Positions 33,234-42,395 of a stretch of 64,000 nucleotides of DNA are shown here, piece after piece (positions within the stretch are counted from its first letter, which is position 1; every line of letters starts with the position of its first letter). The DNA comes from JBAIYU01 sp036763085 (GTDB taxonomy: Bacteria; Bacillota; Negativicutes; DSM-1736; Dendrosporobacteraceae). Under the pieces are notes generated by a model, which had not been told where the DNA came from, searched no databases, and worked only from the letters and a program-made list of their open reading frames with translations. The stretch lies in assembly GCF_036763085.1 (NCBI RefSeq), contig NZ_JBAIYU010000021.1, forward strand, positions 62,001 through 126,000. Reading direction: 5' to 3'. Both the position numbers and the translations under genes were made by a program.

Positions 33234-34840
33234 TCGAGTTACAGCCTTCTGATGAATTGTTTTTTGCCGATGAAGAAGCGGCTGCTGTCACCAATGATAT
33301 TATGCCTATCGAAAAGGAATGCTGGAAAGTTCTTATTGTTGATGATGAGCATTCCGTGCACGCTGTAACTAAGTTGGCATTACAAAATTTCAAATTCGAA
33401 GGCAAAACGCTTAGCTTTTTCAGTGCCTATTCTGCTGCAGATGCCAAACAACTTATCCAAGAAAACCCTGACACTGCTATTGTGCTTCTTGATGTAGTAA
33501 TGGAGACAGATGATGCTGGGTTAGAAGTAGCAAAATTTATTCGTGAGGAAATTAAAAACCCATTTGTTAGAATCATTCTGCGTACAGGACAAGCTGGACA
33601 GGCTCCAGAAGAAAGAATTGTTATTGATTACGATATTAATGACTATAAAGAAAAAACCGAACTGACTGCCCGCAAGCTTTTTACTACCGTTGTGTCCTCC
33701 CTTCGCGCCTTTCGTGATATTATTACAATTGATGCAAACCGTAAAGGTTTAGAAAAAATAATTGAGGCATCTTCTACAATATTTAAGATGCAGTCCATGA
33801 CAAAATTTGTATCGGGAGTTTTAACACAACTAATTGCGATTCTAAAATTAAATAAAAATTCTATCTACTGCCGAGCTTCAGGCTTTGCTGCAACAAAAAA
33901 TAACGGTGAGTTTTTAATTCTAGCCGCTACTGGAGATTATCAAAATTCTATAAATAAAAATATTGATGAAGTTGCACCGTTCTCGCTGCAGGAAGAACTT
34001 CATCAAGTTTTTAAAACTAAGCAAAGCAGTTACTTTTCTGATCATTTCATTGGCTATTTTAATAGTAGTTCCGGCTCTGAAAGCATAATATATCTGCAAG
34101 GTCTAAACCACCTCGATGACATCCAGAGAGATCTTATTACCGTCTTTTTAACTAACGTATCTACAGGCTTTGATAATCTTTACCTTCACCAGGAGTTATC
34201 TAATAATCAAACCGAACTGCTCTTTACTTTAGGGGAAATCGCAGAAATTAGATCTCAGGAAACAGGCTGTCATGTTAAGCGTGTTGCAAAATATACCAAA
34301 CTTTTGGCTTTAAAATACGGACTCAGCCCTGAAGAGGCTGAATCTTTAAATTTAGCGTCTGCTATGCATGATATTGGCAAACTATCAATAAAAGACAGTA
34401 TTCTTAATAAACCTGATAAACTTACAGATGAAGAGTTCCGGATTATTAAAACCCACGCAATAGCTGGCTATCAACTTCTCAGAACCTCTAGTCGTAAATT
34501 ATTGCAAACAGCAGCACTGATTGCCTTGCAGCATCATGAGAAGTATGACGGATCAGGATATCCCAAAGGCCTTAAAGGCGAGGAAATCCACATCTATGGC
34601 CGTATAACAGCTCTCGCAGATGTATTTGACGCACTAAGCTCTGACCGTGTATATCGCAGGGCTTGGCCTCTAGATAAAATTTTAGCCTACATTAAAGAAC
34701 AGCGCGGGCTTCATTTCGATCCACAACTGGTTGACATTATGTTCGATAATTTAGAAGAGTTTATAGAAATTCGCGATTCGTGTCTTGATACATATGATAA
34801 CTCTTTATTAGTTGATAGTACTACTTGTTCTCTGTTTTAG
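33230..34840 (+). CDS. Response regulator: receiver, DUF3369 and HD-GYP phosphodiesterase
   Basis: 536 residues. Receiver ~30-160 with Asp in LLDVVMETDD, then a DUF3369-like sensor stretch ~180-335, then HD-GYP at ~345-525: HDIGKLSIKD and HHEKYDGSGYPKGLKGEEI show the full set of metal ligands and the GYP loop. HD-GYP domains break down cyclic di-GMP. The start overlaps the kinase stop and GGAGGAACGCC is the ribosome site, so kinase and regulator are co-translated. Expected role: phosphorylation-controlled lowering of c-di-GMP. Confidence 0.9.
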   Translation: MIELQPSDELFFADEEAAAVTNDIMPIEKECWKVLIVDDEHSVHAVTKLALQNFKFEGKTLSFFSAYSAADAKQLIQENPDTAIVLLDVVMETDDAGLEVAKFIREEIKNPFVRIILRTGQAGQAPEERIVIDYDINDYKEKTELTARKLFTTVVSSLRAFRDIITIDANRKGLEKIIEASSTIFKMQSMTKFVSGVLTQLIAILKLNKNSIYCRASGFAATKNNGEFLILAATGDYQNSINKNIDEVAPFSLQEELHQVFKTKQSSYFSDHFIGYFNSSSGSESIIYLQGLNHLDDIQRDLITVFLTNVSTGFDNLYLHQELSNNQTELLFTLGEIAEIRSQETGCHVKRVAKYTKLLALKYGLSPEEAESLNLASAMHDIGKLSIKDSILNKPDKLTDEEFRIIKTHAIAGYQLLRTSSRKLLQTAALIALQHHEKYDGSGYPKGLKGEEIHIYGRITALADVFDALSSDRVYRRAWPLDKILAYIKEQRGLHFDPQLVDIMFDNLEEFIEIRDSCLDTYDNSLLVDSTTCSLF

Positions 34841-34864
34841 AGTATCTTTGAAATATCTCGTTAA

Positions 34865-34906
34865 ATGTAAAAGCACCTTGCATGGGTTTGCAAGGTGCTT
34901 TTACAT
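34865..34906. terminator. Bidirectional terminator
   Basis: 18-bp perfect arms (ATGTAAAAGCACCTTGCA and its complement) between the convergent HD-GYP and NSS-symporter genes. Confidence 0.85.
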
Positions 34907-34912
34907 TGTGAA

Positions 34913-36280
34913 TTAAAATTTTATAATCCCTATTGAGTTTAAAAACACAATAAGCAATAGCGCTGGTGTAACATAACGTAGAATGAAATAATATACATTA
35001 AACACAAAATCTATGTTCAGTTTTCCATTATTAGACATTTCACGTTTGATATCTTCTTTCTTAACTATATATCCTATAAATATTGCAATTAGAAGACCAC
35101 CAACAGGTAGCAATATATTTGAAGAGATATAGTCAAACCAATCAAAAAAGCCTCGTCCTAAGAAGGTATAACTTCCTAACAGACTTGCTTTATCAACAGA
35201 TAAAGTTGCTAAAATTCCGATAGACGCAATGATAACCGCATTTATTATTGCAGCTTTAGGACGTGAAACACCACGTTCCTCGTTTAGATACGCTAATGGA
35301 ACTTCAACTAATGATAACATAGCCGTCGTAGCGGCAATCGAAGTTAAAAAGAAGAAGGCAACTAAAAGTACATTACCAAAAGGAATTTGTGAGAAAACCA
35401 GTGGTATTGTCATAAATAATAACCCCGGACCAGCACTTGGTTCCATCCCAAATGAAAATACTGTTGGAAATATTGCGATACCAGCTAAAAGGGAAACTAG
35501 AGTATCAGATAAGGCGACCTTCGTTGCAGTTCCAAAAAGATTATTATCCTGAGTAAAGTAGCTGCCATAGGTAATCATTGTACCCATACCCAGTGACAAT
35601 TTGAAAAAGGCTAGACCGAGCGCCGTCAGAACGGCAGCTGCTGTAAGTTTACTGAAATCAACCTGAAATAGAAAATTAATTCCTTCCATTGCACCAGGCA
35701 GCGTTAATGCACGGATATCACAAATTATAATTAATACGAAAAGCAATGGCATTAACGTCTTGGTTATTTTTTCTATACCATCTTTTACACCCATGGCTAA
35801 AATTGAAGCAACAACAGCCATTACAATAAACTGCCATACAATTGGTGATAATGGTCCCATTATCACTTCACCAAATTGTGTTTTAGCAGCAGCCATAGTG
35901 ATTCCGGCAAAATCGCCTTTGATAGCTTTGAAGAGATAAAAATACACCCAGCCCGCAACGCAGCTATAGAAGAACATTATTAAATAAGACGACAATGCTC
36001 CCATAATCCCAATATACTTCCAGGATGTTCCCGGCTTTAATTGGTTGAGTGCCCCTACTGCATTTTTCCGCGTCTTTCGTCCAATGTAAAATTCACCTAA
36101 CATTACCGGTAAACCTACAAATAAAATGCAAAGAAAATACACTGCCAGGAACGCACCGCCACCATATTGCCCAGTAAGGTATGGGAACTTCCATATGTTA
36201 CCTAACCCTACGGCTGAGCCTAAAGTAGCAAAGAAAACTGCTAACCCTGAAGAAAACGTTTCTCTTTTCAATTTTCCCAC
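34913..36280 (-). CDS. NSS-family Na+-dependent amino-acid symporter
   Basis: 455 residues, about 11 membrane segments. The sodium/substrate site of this family is visible at the start: FFATLGSAVGLGNIWKFPYL. It is a Na+-coupled importer; bacterial members carry Tyr, Trp, Leu or Met, and which applies here is unknown. The GTG at 36280 is the longest start, but GGGAG abuts it; the TTG three codons later has better spacing to GGGAGTGGG. Transcription starts about 205 nt upstream at a strong promoter, and a terminator hairpin interrupts the leader (36281-36486). Confidence 0.9.
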   Translation of the reverse strand: MGKLKRETFSSGLAVFFATLGSAVGLGNIWKFPYLTGQYGGGAFLAVYFLCILFVGLPVMLGEFYIGRKTRKNAVGALNQLKPGTSWKYIGIMGALSSYLIMFFYSCVAGWVYFYLFKAIKGDFAGITMAAAKTQFGEVIMGPLSPIVWQFIVMAVVASILAMGVKDGIEKITKTLMPLLFVLIIICDIRALTLPGAMEGINFLFQVDFSKLTAAAVLTALGLAFFKLSLGMGTMITYGSYFTQDNNLFGTATKVALSDTLVSLLAGIAIFPTVFSFGMEPSAGPGLLFMTIPLVFSQIPFGNVLLVAFFFLTSIAATTAMLSLVEVPLAYLNEERGVSRPKAAIINAVIIASIGILATLSVDKASLLGSYTFLGRGFFDWFDYISSNILLPVGGLLIAIFIGYIVKKEDIKREMSNNGKLNIDFVFNVYYFILRYVTPALLLIVFLNSIGIIKF

Positions 36281-36486
36281 TCCCGTATGTATTTAATGTA
36301 TACTGCAAAGATACTCCATCTTGCATACAAGTATCTCCACCCTTCCCTTAAACAAAGTACTGCTTGTCCTTTGGAGACACCGAAGGACAAGCAGTACCGG
36401 GGTTGCTCAGTTCACGGCACAGACACTTACGGTCTGGCTAATTTCACGGCAAAAAGAAGCCTTAGAAATTTGCTTGTTTGCAGTCC
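36281..36486 (-). promoter_or_regulatory. Long leader RNA with internal terminator upstream of the NSS symporter
   Basis: About 205 nt between the promoter and the gene. On the minus strand: TGCCGTGAAATTAGCC (36436-36451), a small hairpin (AGACCGTAAGTGTCT), a second similar unit TGCCGTGAACTGAGCA (36404-36419), then a 15-bp perfect stem GTACTGCTTGTCCTT/AAGGACAAGCAGTAC (36357-36397) followed by TTTGTTT. Near the 5' end ACAAGCA could pair with TGCTTGT of the terminator, and CACGG with either CCGTG. No T-box motif and no known riboswitch was recognised. It looks like an attenuator or riboswitch. Confidence 0.65.
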
Positions 36487-36492
36487 GTGTAC

Positions 36493-36521
36493 ATACTAAC
36501 AAATCTAAATAGGCATGTCAA
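36493..36521 (-). promoter_or_regulatory. Sigma-A-type promoter of the NSS symporter
   Basis: TTGACA (complement of 36516-36521), 17-bp spacer, TAGTAT (complement of 36493-36498). Expected start near 36486. Confidence 0.85.
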
Positions 36522-36582
36522 GTGTACTGTCTTATATTTAGGGATAACTATGATTTAAACTAAATTTTCATTGCAAATTACC

Positions 36583-39500
36583 CTATTTAAAATATTTTAT
36601 ACCGCTTGCAAAAATTTGCTGGTCTTTAACCCCTGGAACGTTTATACCTATCTGATTGCCGACACGTTCAGAGTGTCCCATCTTCCCTAGTACTCGTCCA
36701 TCTGGACTTGTTATACCTTCAATGGCTGCTACAGAGCCATTGGGGTTGAATGGTAAATTGCTTGAAGGATGGCCATTGAAATCTACGTATTGTGTGACTA
36801 TCTGACCATTTTTACTAAGTTGGGCAATCATATCTTCATTCGCAACAAATCTTCCTTCACCATGTGAGACTGCAATAGTATGAATATCGCCGACATTAAC
36901 GTTATATAGCCAAGGTGATTTATTGGAAACGATTTTTGTCTGTACCATACAGGATACATGGCGTCCAATCTTGTTATGAGTAAGAGTCGGGCTATGGCTC
37001 GTGAGTTCTACAATTTCACCATAGGGAACAAGCCCCAGTTTAATCAATGCCTGAAAACCATTGCAAATTCCCAGCATTAGACCATCCCGTTGGTTAAGCA
37101 GCTTCATAATAGCTTCCTTAATACGAGGATTTCTAAACATTGTAGCAATAAATTTACCTGATCCATCAGGTTCATCCCCAGCACTGAAGCCTCCTGGAAG
37201 CATAACAATTTGTGAGTTTTCAATGCCGCGAACAATTTCACCAATTGACTGTTCTACTGCATTTGGCGTGAGGTTTCTTATCACTAGTGTGTCAGCCAGC
37301 CCGCCTGCTTTTTCAAAAGCTCTAGCTGAGTCATATTCGCAGTTTGTTCCCGGAAAAACTGGGATAAAAACTCTCGGCCTTGCAAAACTTACAGCTGACT
37401 TTTTCTTTTCTCCAATTATATTAGGAATAAACTTTGGTTCTTCCTTGGAAGATTCCGTCATAGTCGGGAAGATTCTTTCCAAAGGCTGCTCCCAAGCCTT
37501 CTGAGCTTGTTCTAAATTAATAACTAAGTTGTTAATTTCAATAGTGAATTGTTCTGAAGTTGTTCCTAAAGGTCTATAAGGCACATCACCAAACACTTCA
37601 TCTAAATCTACATCTTCTCTGATTTCTAATATTAAAGAACCATAATCCGCAGCAAACAGCTGATTAGCTGAAATGTTATCATTAAAATTCATCCCAATTT
37701 TGTTGCCGAAAGTCATTTTGCTGATTGCAGCCGCGATTCCGCCGTTTCGGATACTGTGGGCTGCTAATACTTTACCTTGTTTAATTATATTTGTTACAGC
37801 TGCAAAATTACTTCTTAGAGCTTCAAAATTCGGTAATTCATATTCATCCCTGGCAAGAGGCACTAATACTACCTTACTTCCGACCGCTTTAAATTCAGGC
37901 GATATTACAACATTGGCATTAACTATATTTACGGCAAAAGCTACTAGTGTCGGTGGGACATTTATGTCTTTAAAAGTACCCGACATACTATCTTTACCGC
38001 CGATAGCGGGAATTCCCAGCTGCTGCTGCGCAAATAAAGCACCTAAAAGCGCACTAAACGGCTTACCCCACTTTACAGCATTTTGGCCTAACTTTTCAAA
38101 GTACTCCTGCAGCGTCAATCTAATAGTCGAATAATCTCCGCCTAAGGCTGTAATTTTTGCCGCAGCCTCTACTACTGCGTATACCGCGCCATGGAAAGGA
38201 CTCCATTTTGATAATACTGGATTGTAGCCATATGTCATAGCAGTAGCAGTAGTTGTTTCACCGTCTAATACCGGCAGCTTTGCAGCCATACCTTCACTAG
38301 GAGTAGACTGATATCTGCCACCAAAAGGCATTAGGATAGTCCCCGCCCCAATTGTACTATCAAAGTTTTCAACAAGACCTTTTTGACTACATATATTTAG
38401 GTCTTGCAAGTTTTTAAGCCACAATTCTTTGATATCTGCCGATTGTATTTCATCTACAAATTGATTTTTGAAGTAATTATCTTCTGCCGAAGGGGAATCT
38501 ACTTGCACGTTTATTTGTTGTTTTACCCCATTAGTATCTAAAAACTCACGACTGATATCAACAATTGGTTTGCCGCGCCACATCATTTTTAGACGTTTCT
38601 CTTCAGTTACCTTAGCAACAACGGTAGCATCAAGGTTCTCTATGTCGGCATATTTGATGAACTCCTCTATATCTCTAGCAGAAACAACAACCGCCATTCT
38701 CTCCTGCGATTCGGAAATAGCCAGTTCAGTACCATCAAGGCCTTCATATTTTTTCGGAATTGCATCTAAATTTATCACAAGACCTTCGGTAAGTTCCCCT
38801 ATTGCTACAGATACACCGCCCGCTCCGAAATCGTTGCATCTTTTAATCATTCTGCTGACTTTGGGATTACGGAATAAACGTTGTATTTTACGTTCTGTCG
38901 GTGCATTTCCTTTTTGCACTTCAGCTCCGCAGTTATATAGCGACTCTTCAGTATGTTCTTTTGAGGAACCAGTTGCGCCGCCGCATCCATCACGGCCAGT
39001 AGCGCCTCCAACTAAAATTACAACATCGCCTTCTTGCGGGGTAACCCTAACAACATTAGTTTTTGGTGCAGCAGCAATTACGGCACCAATTTCCATACGT
39101 TTCGCGACAAAATCCTCATGGTATATTTCGGCTACTTGTCCGGTTGCAAGACCAATCTGATTGCCATAAGAGCTATAGCCCGCTGCTGCACCTGTAGTGA
39201 TCTTCTTCTGCGGAAGTTTACCTGGCAAAGTTGCTTCGACACTAACGCGTGGATCAGCACTGCCAGTTACGCGCATTGCTTGATACACATAGGAACGTCC
39301 TGACAAGGGATCACGTATTGCCCCGCCCAGACACGTTGCAGCTCCGCCAAATGGCTCTATTTCGGTAGGGTGGTTATGTGTCTCGTTTTTAAACATTACT
39401 AACCACTCTTGAGACTCTCCGTCTATATCAACATTAACGACTATGCTGCAAGCATTAATCTCTTCGGATTCATCAAGATCTTGAAGCATTCCTCGTTTCT

Positions 39501-40356
39501 TCATTTCTTTCATGCTTATTGTAGCAATATCCATTAACGATATATCACGGTCTTTATCACCATATACATAATGCCTAGCTTCGAGATATTCATTAAACGC
39601 ATGAGTAACGGGTTTTATAAAATAACCATCTGAAAAATCAACTTTATCAATTTTAGTTAAAAATGTGGTATGGCGGCAATGATCAGACCAATAAGTATCA
39701 ATAACCTTGAGTTCAGTAATTGTCGGATCTCGCCGTTCTACTTCTCTAAAATATTTTTGGCAAAATACAAGATCTTCAAAATTCATTGCCATCCCGTTTT
39801 GTTGCATAAACAATTCAAGTTCGTTTGCTGACTTGTTGATAAACCCCTTTAGTACAGCGACATCTTCCGGTGTTTCGGATCTAAGATTCAAGGTGCTAGG
39901 CTTGTCCAATCTGGCTTCACGGCATTCAACGGCATTTATACAGTATTTTTTGATTCTATCAAAATCTTGGTCTGATATTATTCCCTTTAGGATAATTACT
40001 TTAGCCGTAACTATATTAGGGCGATCCTTCTGTGTTAATATTTGTATGCATTGTGCTGCAGAATCAGCAGTCTGGTCATACTGACCAGGGAGAAATTCTA
40101 TTGCAAAAACTCTATCCAAAGGATCTATTAGAATATCTTCATCATAAACATCATCAACAGTAGGTTCTGAAAAAACAGTACCACGAGCCTCAGCATACTC
40201 ATTATCAGTCACACCTTCTATATCATATCGATTGATTATTCTCACTGATTCTAAGTTTTCCAAAGCTAGGCTTTCTTTTAAGTCTAAATACAGAGTATGG
40301 GCTGGTATATTAAATTCAGGACGTTTTTCCACATAAATTCTTTTAACACCACTCAT
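36583..40356 (-). CDS. purL: Phosphoribosylformylglycinamidine synthase, single-chain
   Basis: 1,257 residues from the ATG at 40356 (AAAGGAGGG upstream). It joins FGAR with glutamine-derived ammonia, step four of purine synthesis. This is the fused large form: two PurM-like halves (ATFLTKIDK...ETHNHPTEIEPFGGAATCLGG; later GGKDSMSGTF) and a C-terminal glutamine amidotransferase with Cys in MLGICNGFQALIKLG and SHGEGRF. No purS, purQ or other pur genes are adjacent, so it lies outside a pur operon. It is divergent from a LysR regulator 97 bp away, which may control it. Confidence 0.96.
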   Translation of the reverse strand: MSGVKRIYVEKRPEFNIPAHTLYLDLKESLALENLESVRIINRYDIEGVTDNEYAEARGTVFSEPTVDDVYDEDILIDPLDRVFAIEFLPGQYDQTADSAAQCIQILTQKDRPNIVTAKVIILKGIISDQDFDRIKKYCINAVECREARLDKPSTLNLRSETPEDVAVLKGFINKSANELELFMQQNGMAMNFEDLVFCQKYFREVERRDPTITELKVIDTYWSDHCRHTTFLTKIDKVDFSDGYFIKPVTHAFNEYLEARHYVYGDKDRDISLMDIATISMKEMKKRGMLQDLDESEEINACSIVVNVDIDGESQEWLVMFKNETHNHPTEIEPFGGAATCLGGAIRDPLSGRSYVYQAMRVTGSADPRVSVEATLPGKLPQKKITTGAAAGYSSYGNQIGLATGQVAEIYHEDFVAKRMEIGAVIAAAPKTNVVRVTPQEGDVVILVGGATGRDGCGGATGSSKEHTEESLYNCGAEVQKGNAPTERKIQRLFRNPKVSRMIKRCNDFGAGGVSVAIGELTEGLVINLDAIPKKYEGLDGTELAISESQERMAVVVSARDIEEFIKYADIENLDATVVAKVTEEKRLKMMWRGKPIVDISREFLDTNGVKQQINVQVDSPSAEDNYFKNQFVDEIQSADIKELWLKNLQDLNICSQKGLVENFDSTIGAGTILMPFGGRYQSTPSEGMAAKLPVLDGETTTATAMTYGYNPVLSKWSPFHGAVYAVVEAAAKITALGGDYSTIRLTLQEYFEKLGQNAVKWGKPFSALLGALFAQQQLGIPAIGGKDSMSGTFKDINVPPTLVAFAVNIVNANVVISPEFKAVGSKVVLVPLARDEYELPNFEALRSNFAAVTNIIKQGKVLAAHSIRNGGIAAAISKMTFGNKIGMNFNDNISANQLFAADYGSLILEIREDVDLDEVFGDVPYRPLGTTSEQFTIEINNLVINLEQAQKAWEQPLERIFPTMTESSKEEPKFIPNIIGEKKKSAVSFARPRVFIPVFPGTNCEYDSARAFEKAGGLADTLVIRNLTPNAVEQSIGEIVRGIENSQIVMLPGGFSAGDEPDGSGKFIATMFRNPRIKEAIMKLLNQRDGLMLGICNGFQALIKLGLVPYGEIVELTSHSPTLTHNKIGRHVSCMVQTKIVSNKSPWLYNVNVGDIHTIAVSHGEGRFVANEDMIAQLSKNGQIVTQYVDFNGHPSSNLPFNPNGSVAAIEGITSPDGRVLGKMGHSERVGNQIGINVPGVKDQQIFASGIKYFK

Positions 40357-40453
40357 ATTTATACCCTCCTTTACCTTTACAATATTATTGTAATATATTA
40401 TCATTGATTATAATAATTAATAATTCTAATCTCTTTTATTAGGAGAACTTATT

Positions 40454-41338
40454 ATGAGTATTAACTTCGAATTGTATAAGGTTTTTTATTATGTAGCCAA
40501 AAATTTGAGTTTTTCCGAAGCTGCCAATAATATGTATATTTCCCAGTCTGCCGTTAGCCAATCCATCAAACAGCTTGAAGAACAGCTTGGCAGTAAGTTA
40601 TTCTCCCGCAATACAAAACAAGTCAAACTAACTCATTCTGGCGAACTTTTATTTCGCCATGTTGAGCAAGCTTTTAACTTCCTTCGAACAGGTGAACGGA
40701 GCATAGGTGAATTGCATTCACTACAGCAAGGCGAAATTAGAATTGCTGCCAGTGATACCATCTGTAAATATTTCCTGATACCTTATCTTAAACAATTCCA
40801 TCAGTTATATCCAAAGATAAAAATAAGCATCACTAACCGCCCCTCACCAGTGTGCGCTGAACTCCTAATGAAGGGACTTGTTGATGTAAGTATCATTAAT
40901 TTACCCAGCACTGAAACTTATAAAGATGCAAAAGTAAGCAAACTCAAATCAATTCAGGATGTTTTTGTAACCGCTCCAAAGTATGCATACATAAACGAAA
41001 AGCAGATTGAATTAGCCAATTTAGTTAAATACCCTATGCTTATGCTTGAGAAAAATTCAACAACAAGAGTCTTCTTCGAACAGTACTTACATACAAATAA
41101 TCTTACCGTAACACCTGAAATTGAATTAGACAGTGTAGATATCATGATTGAGCTGGTTAAAATAGGCTTAGGGATTTCCTTTATTGCCAAAGAGTATATA
41201 CAAAAAGAACTAGCTTCCGGCGAACTGATTATCTTAAACGTAGACTCCGAAATACCCTCAAGATACCTAGGATTAATAACCCATGCCAGTTTACCAACCC
41301 CTGCAGCCGCACAGAAATTTATTGAGTTATTAGTATAA
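40454..41338 (+). CDS. LysR-family transcriptional regulator
   Basis: 294 residues, standard length. The N-terminal winged HTH reads FYYVAKNLSFSEAANNMYIS then QSAVSQSIKQLEEQLG. The effector domain follows with the usual ISFIAKEYIQKELASGEL near the end. AGGAGA lies before the ATG. It is divergent from purL; LysR genes often control the gene across the shared promoter region, but purL would be an unusual target. Ligand unknown. Confidence 0.9.
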   Translation: MSINFELYKVFYYVAKNLSFSEAANNMYISQSAVSQSIKQLEEQLGSKLFSRNTKQVKLTHSGELLFRHVEQAFNFLRTGERSIGELHSLQQGEIRIAASDTICKYFLIPYLKQFHQLYPKIKISITNRPSPVCAELLMKGLVDVSIINLPSTETYKDAKVSKLKSIQDVFVTAPKYAYINEKQIELANLVKYPMLMLEKNSTTRVFFEQYLHTNNLTVTPEIELDSVDIMIELVKIGLGISFIAKEYIQKELASGELIILNVDSEIPSRYLGLITHASLPTPAAAQKFIELLV

Positions 41339-41362
41339 CTTAAAGTACATATACTTTTTACT

Positions 41363-41408
41363 AAAAAAGACTTAGCTTTGCGCACTAACGAAAAGCTAAG
41401 TCTTTTCT
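41363..41408. terminator. Bidirectional terminator
   Basis: GACTTAGCTTT/AAAGCTAAGTC stem between convergent lysR-type gene and speD; A-run on one side, TTTTCTT on the other. Confidence 0.85.
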
Positions 41409-41410
41409 TA

Positions 41411-42199
41411 TTAAACTTTTACCTTTGGAATATTACGACCATAGAAAATCTCAGCCATTTCCTTTTTAAGCCTTTGTTTTATCTTTTTCTTTTCTCCGCT
41501 TAGTAATTCTCTTTTAGCTGTACCAAACAAATAGTTATCTAAGTCAAATTCTTTCAAAATCATCTTTGTATGGAAAATATTCTCCTGGTAGACATTTACA
41601 TCAATCATTTGATACAATTCGCGTATTTCTGGCTTGATATAATTTTGGATTGAATTAATCTTATGATCGATATAGAACTTTTTCCCATTAACATCTCTAG
41701 TAAAACCGCGTACCCGATAATCGATTATAGCTATATCTGAAGAGAATGAATTAATAAGATAATTAAGCGCTTTTAACGGTGAAATATGTCCACAAGTTGA
41801 TACATCGATATCGGCCCTAAAAGTGCTTATCCCTTTATCAGGATGACTCTCAGGATAAGTATGTACTGTAATGTGACTCTTATCTAAATGACAGACAACT
41901 GCTTCCTGATGTAGATCTTTGTCCACCGGTTCTTCAGAAATCAGCATTGTCACACTTGCGCCTTGCGGGTCATAATCCTGTTTAGCAATATTTAAAATAT
42001 TCGCACCAATAATATTTGCAACTTCTGTCAAGATGTTTGTAAGGCGTTCGGCGTTATATTCTTCGTCTATATATTCAATATACGACTTGCGATGCTCTGG
42101 CGTTTTAGCATAGCACATGTCATACATATTAAAACTTAGTGATTTCGTCAAGTTATTAAAACCATAAAGTTTTAGTTTCTTAATTTCTTTAATCTCCAT
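41411..42199 (-). CDS. speD: S-adenosylmethionine decarboxylase proenzyme
   Basis: 262 residues from the ATG at 42199 (AAGGTGG upstream; a GTG at 42217 lies ahead of that site). It is the long, E. coli-like class. The self-cleavage site is Lys-Ser in LDKSHITVHTYPES, the serine (residue 108) becoming the pyruvoyl group; the Cys of STCGHISPLKALNYLI acts in catalysis. The product, decarboxylated SAM, supplies aminopropyl groups for spermidine. speE is not in the window. Confidence 0.95.
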   Translation of the reverse strand: MEIKEIKKLKLYGFNNLTKSLSFNMYDMCYAKTPEHRKSYIEYIDEEYNAERLTNILTEVANIIGANILNIAKQDYDPQGASVTMLISEEPVDKDLHQEAVVCHLDKSHITVHTYPESHPDKGISTFRADIDVSTCGHISPLKALNYLINSFSSDIAIIDYRVRGFTRDVNGKKFYIDHKINSIQNYIKPEIRELYQMIDVNVYQENIFHTKMILKEFDLDNYLFGTAKRELLSGEKKKIKQRLKKEMAEIFYGRNIPKVKV

Positions 42200-42358
42200 A
42201 TCATCCACCTTACTCACTTTTTTATAACGATAAGAAACTTTCTTACATGCACAAGGGATAAGCGGCTTGCCGCTGTCACTAACATGTTTTCTTTATCCAT
42301 CCTATATTATATCCGCTTTCTAATTCTACATATAGCTCCAAATACCTTTTGAAAAAAT

Positions 42359-42388
42359 AGACTTCAAAGATTATTATCTTTGAAGTCT
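42359..42388 (-). terminator. Terminator
   Basis: AGACTTCAAAGAT/ATCTTTGAAGTCT stem followed by ATTTTTTC on the minus strand, just after the MshEN/CheX-like gene. Confidence 0.88.
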
Positions 42389-42395
42389 ACCTTAT

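Noticed and set aside
37061..39303. Several plus-strand frames of 90-200 codons opposite purL
   Set aside because: Shadows of the purL codons; composition unlike proteins and no ribosome sites.
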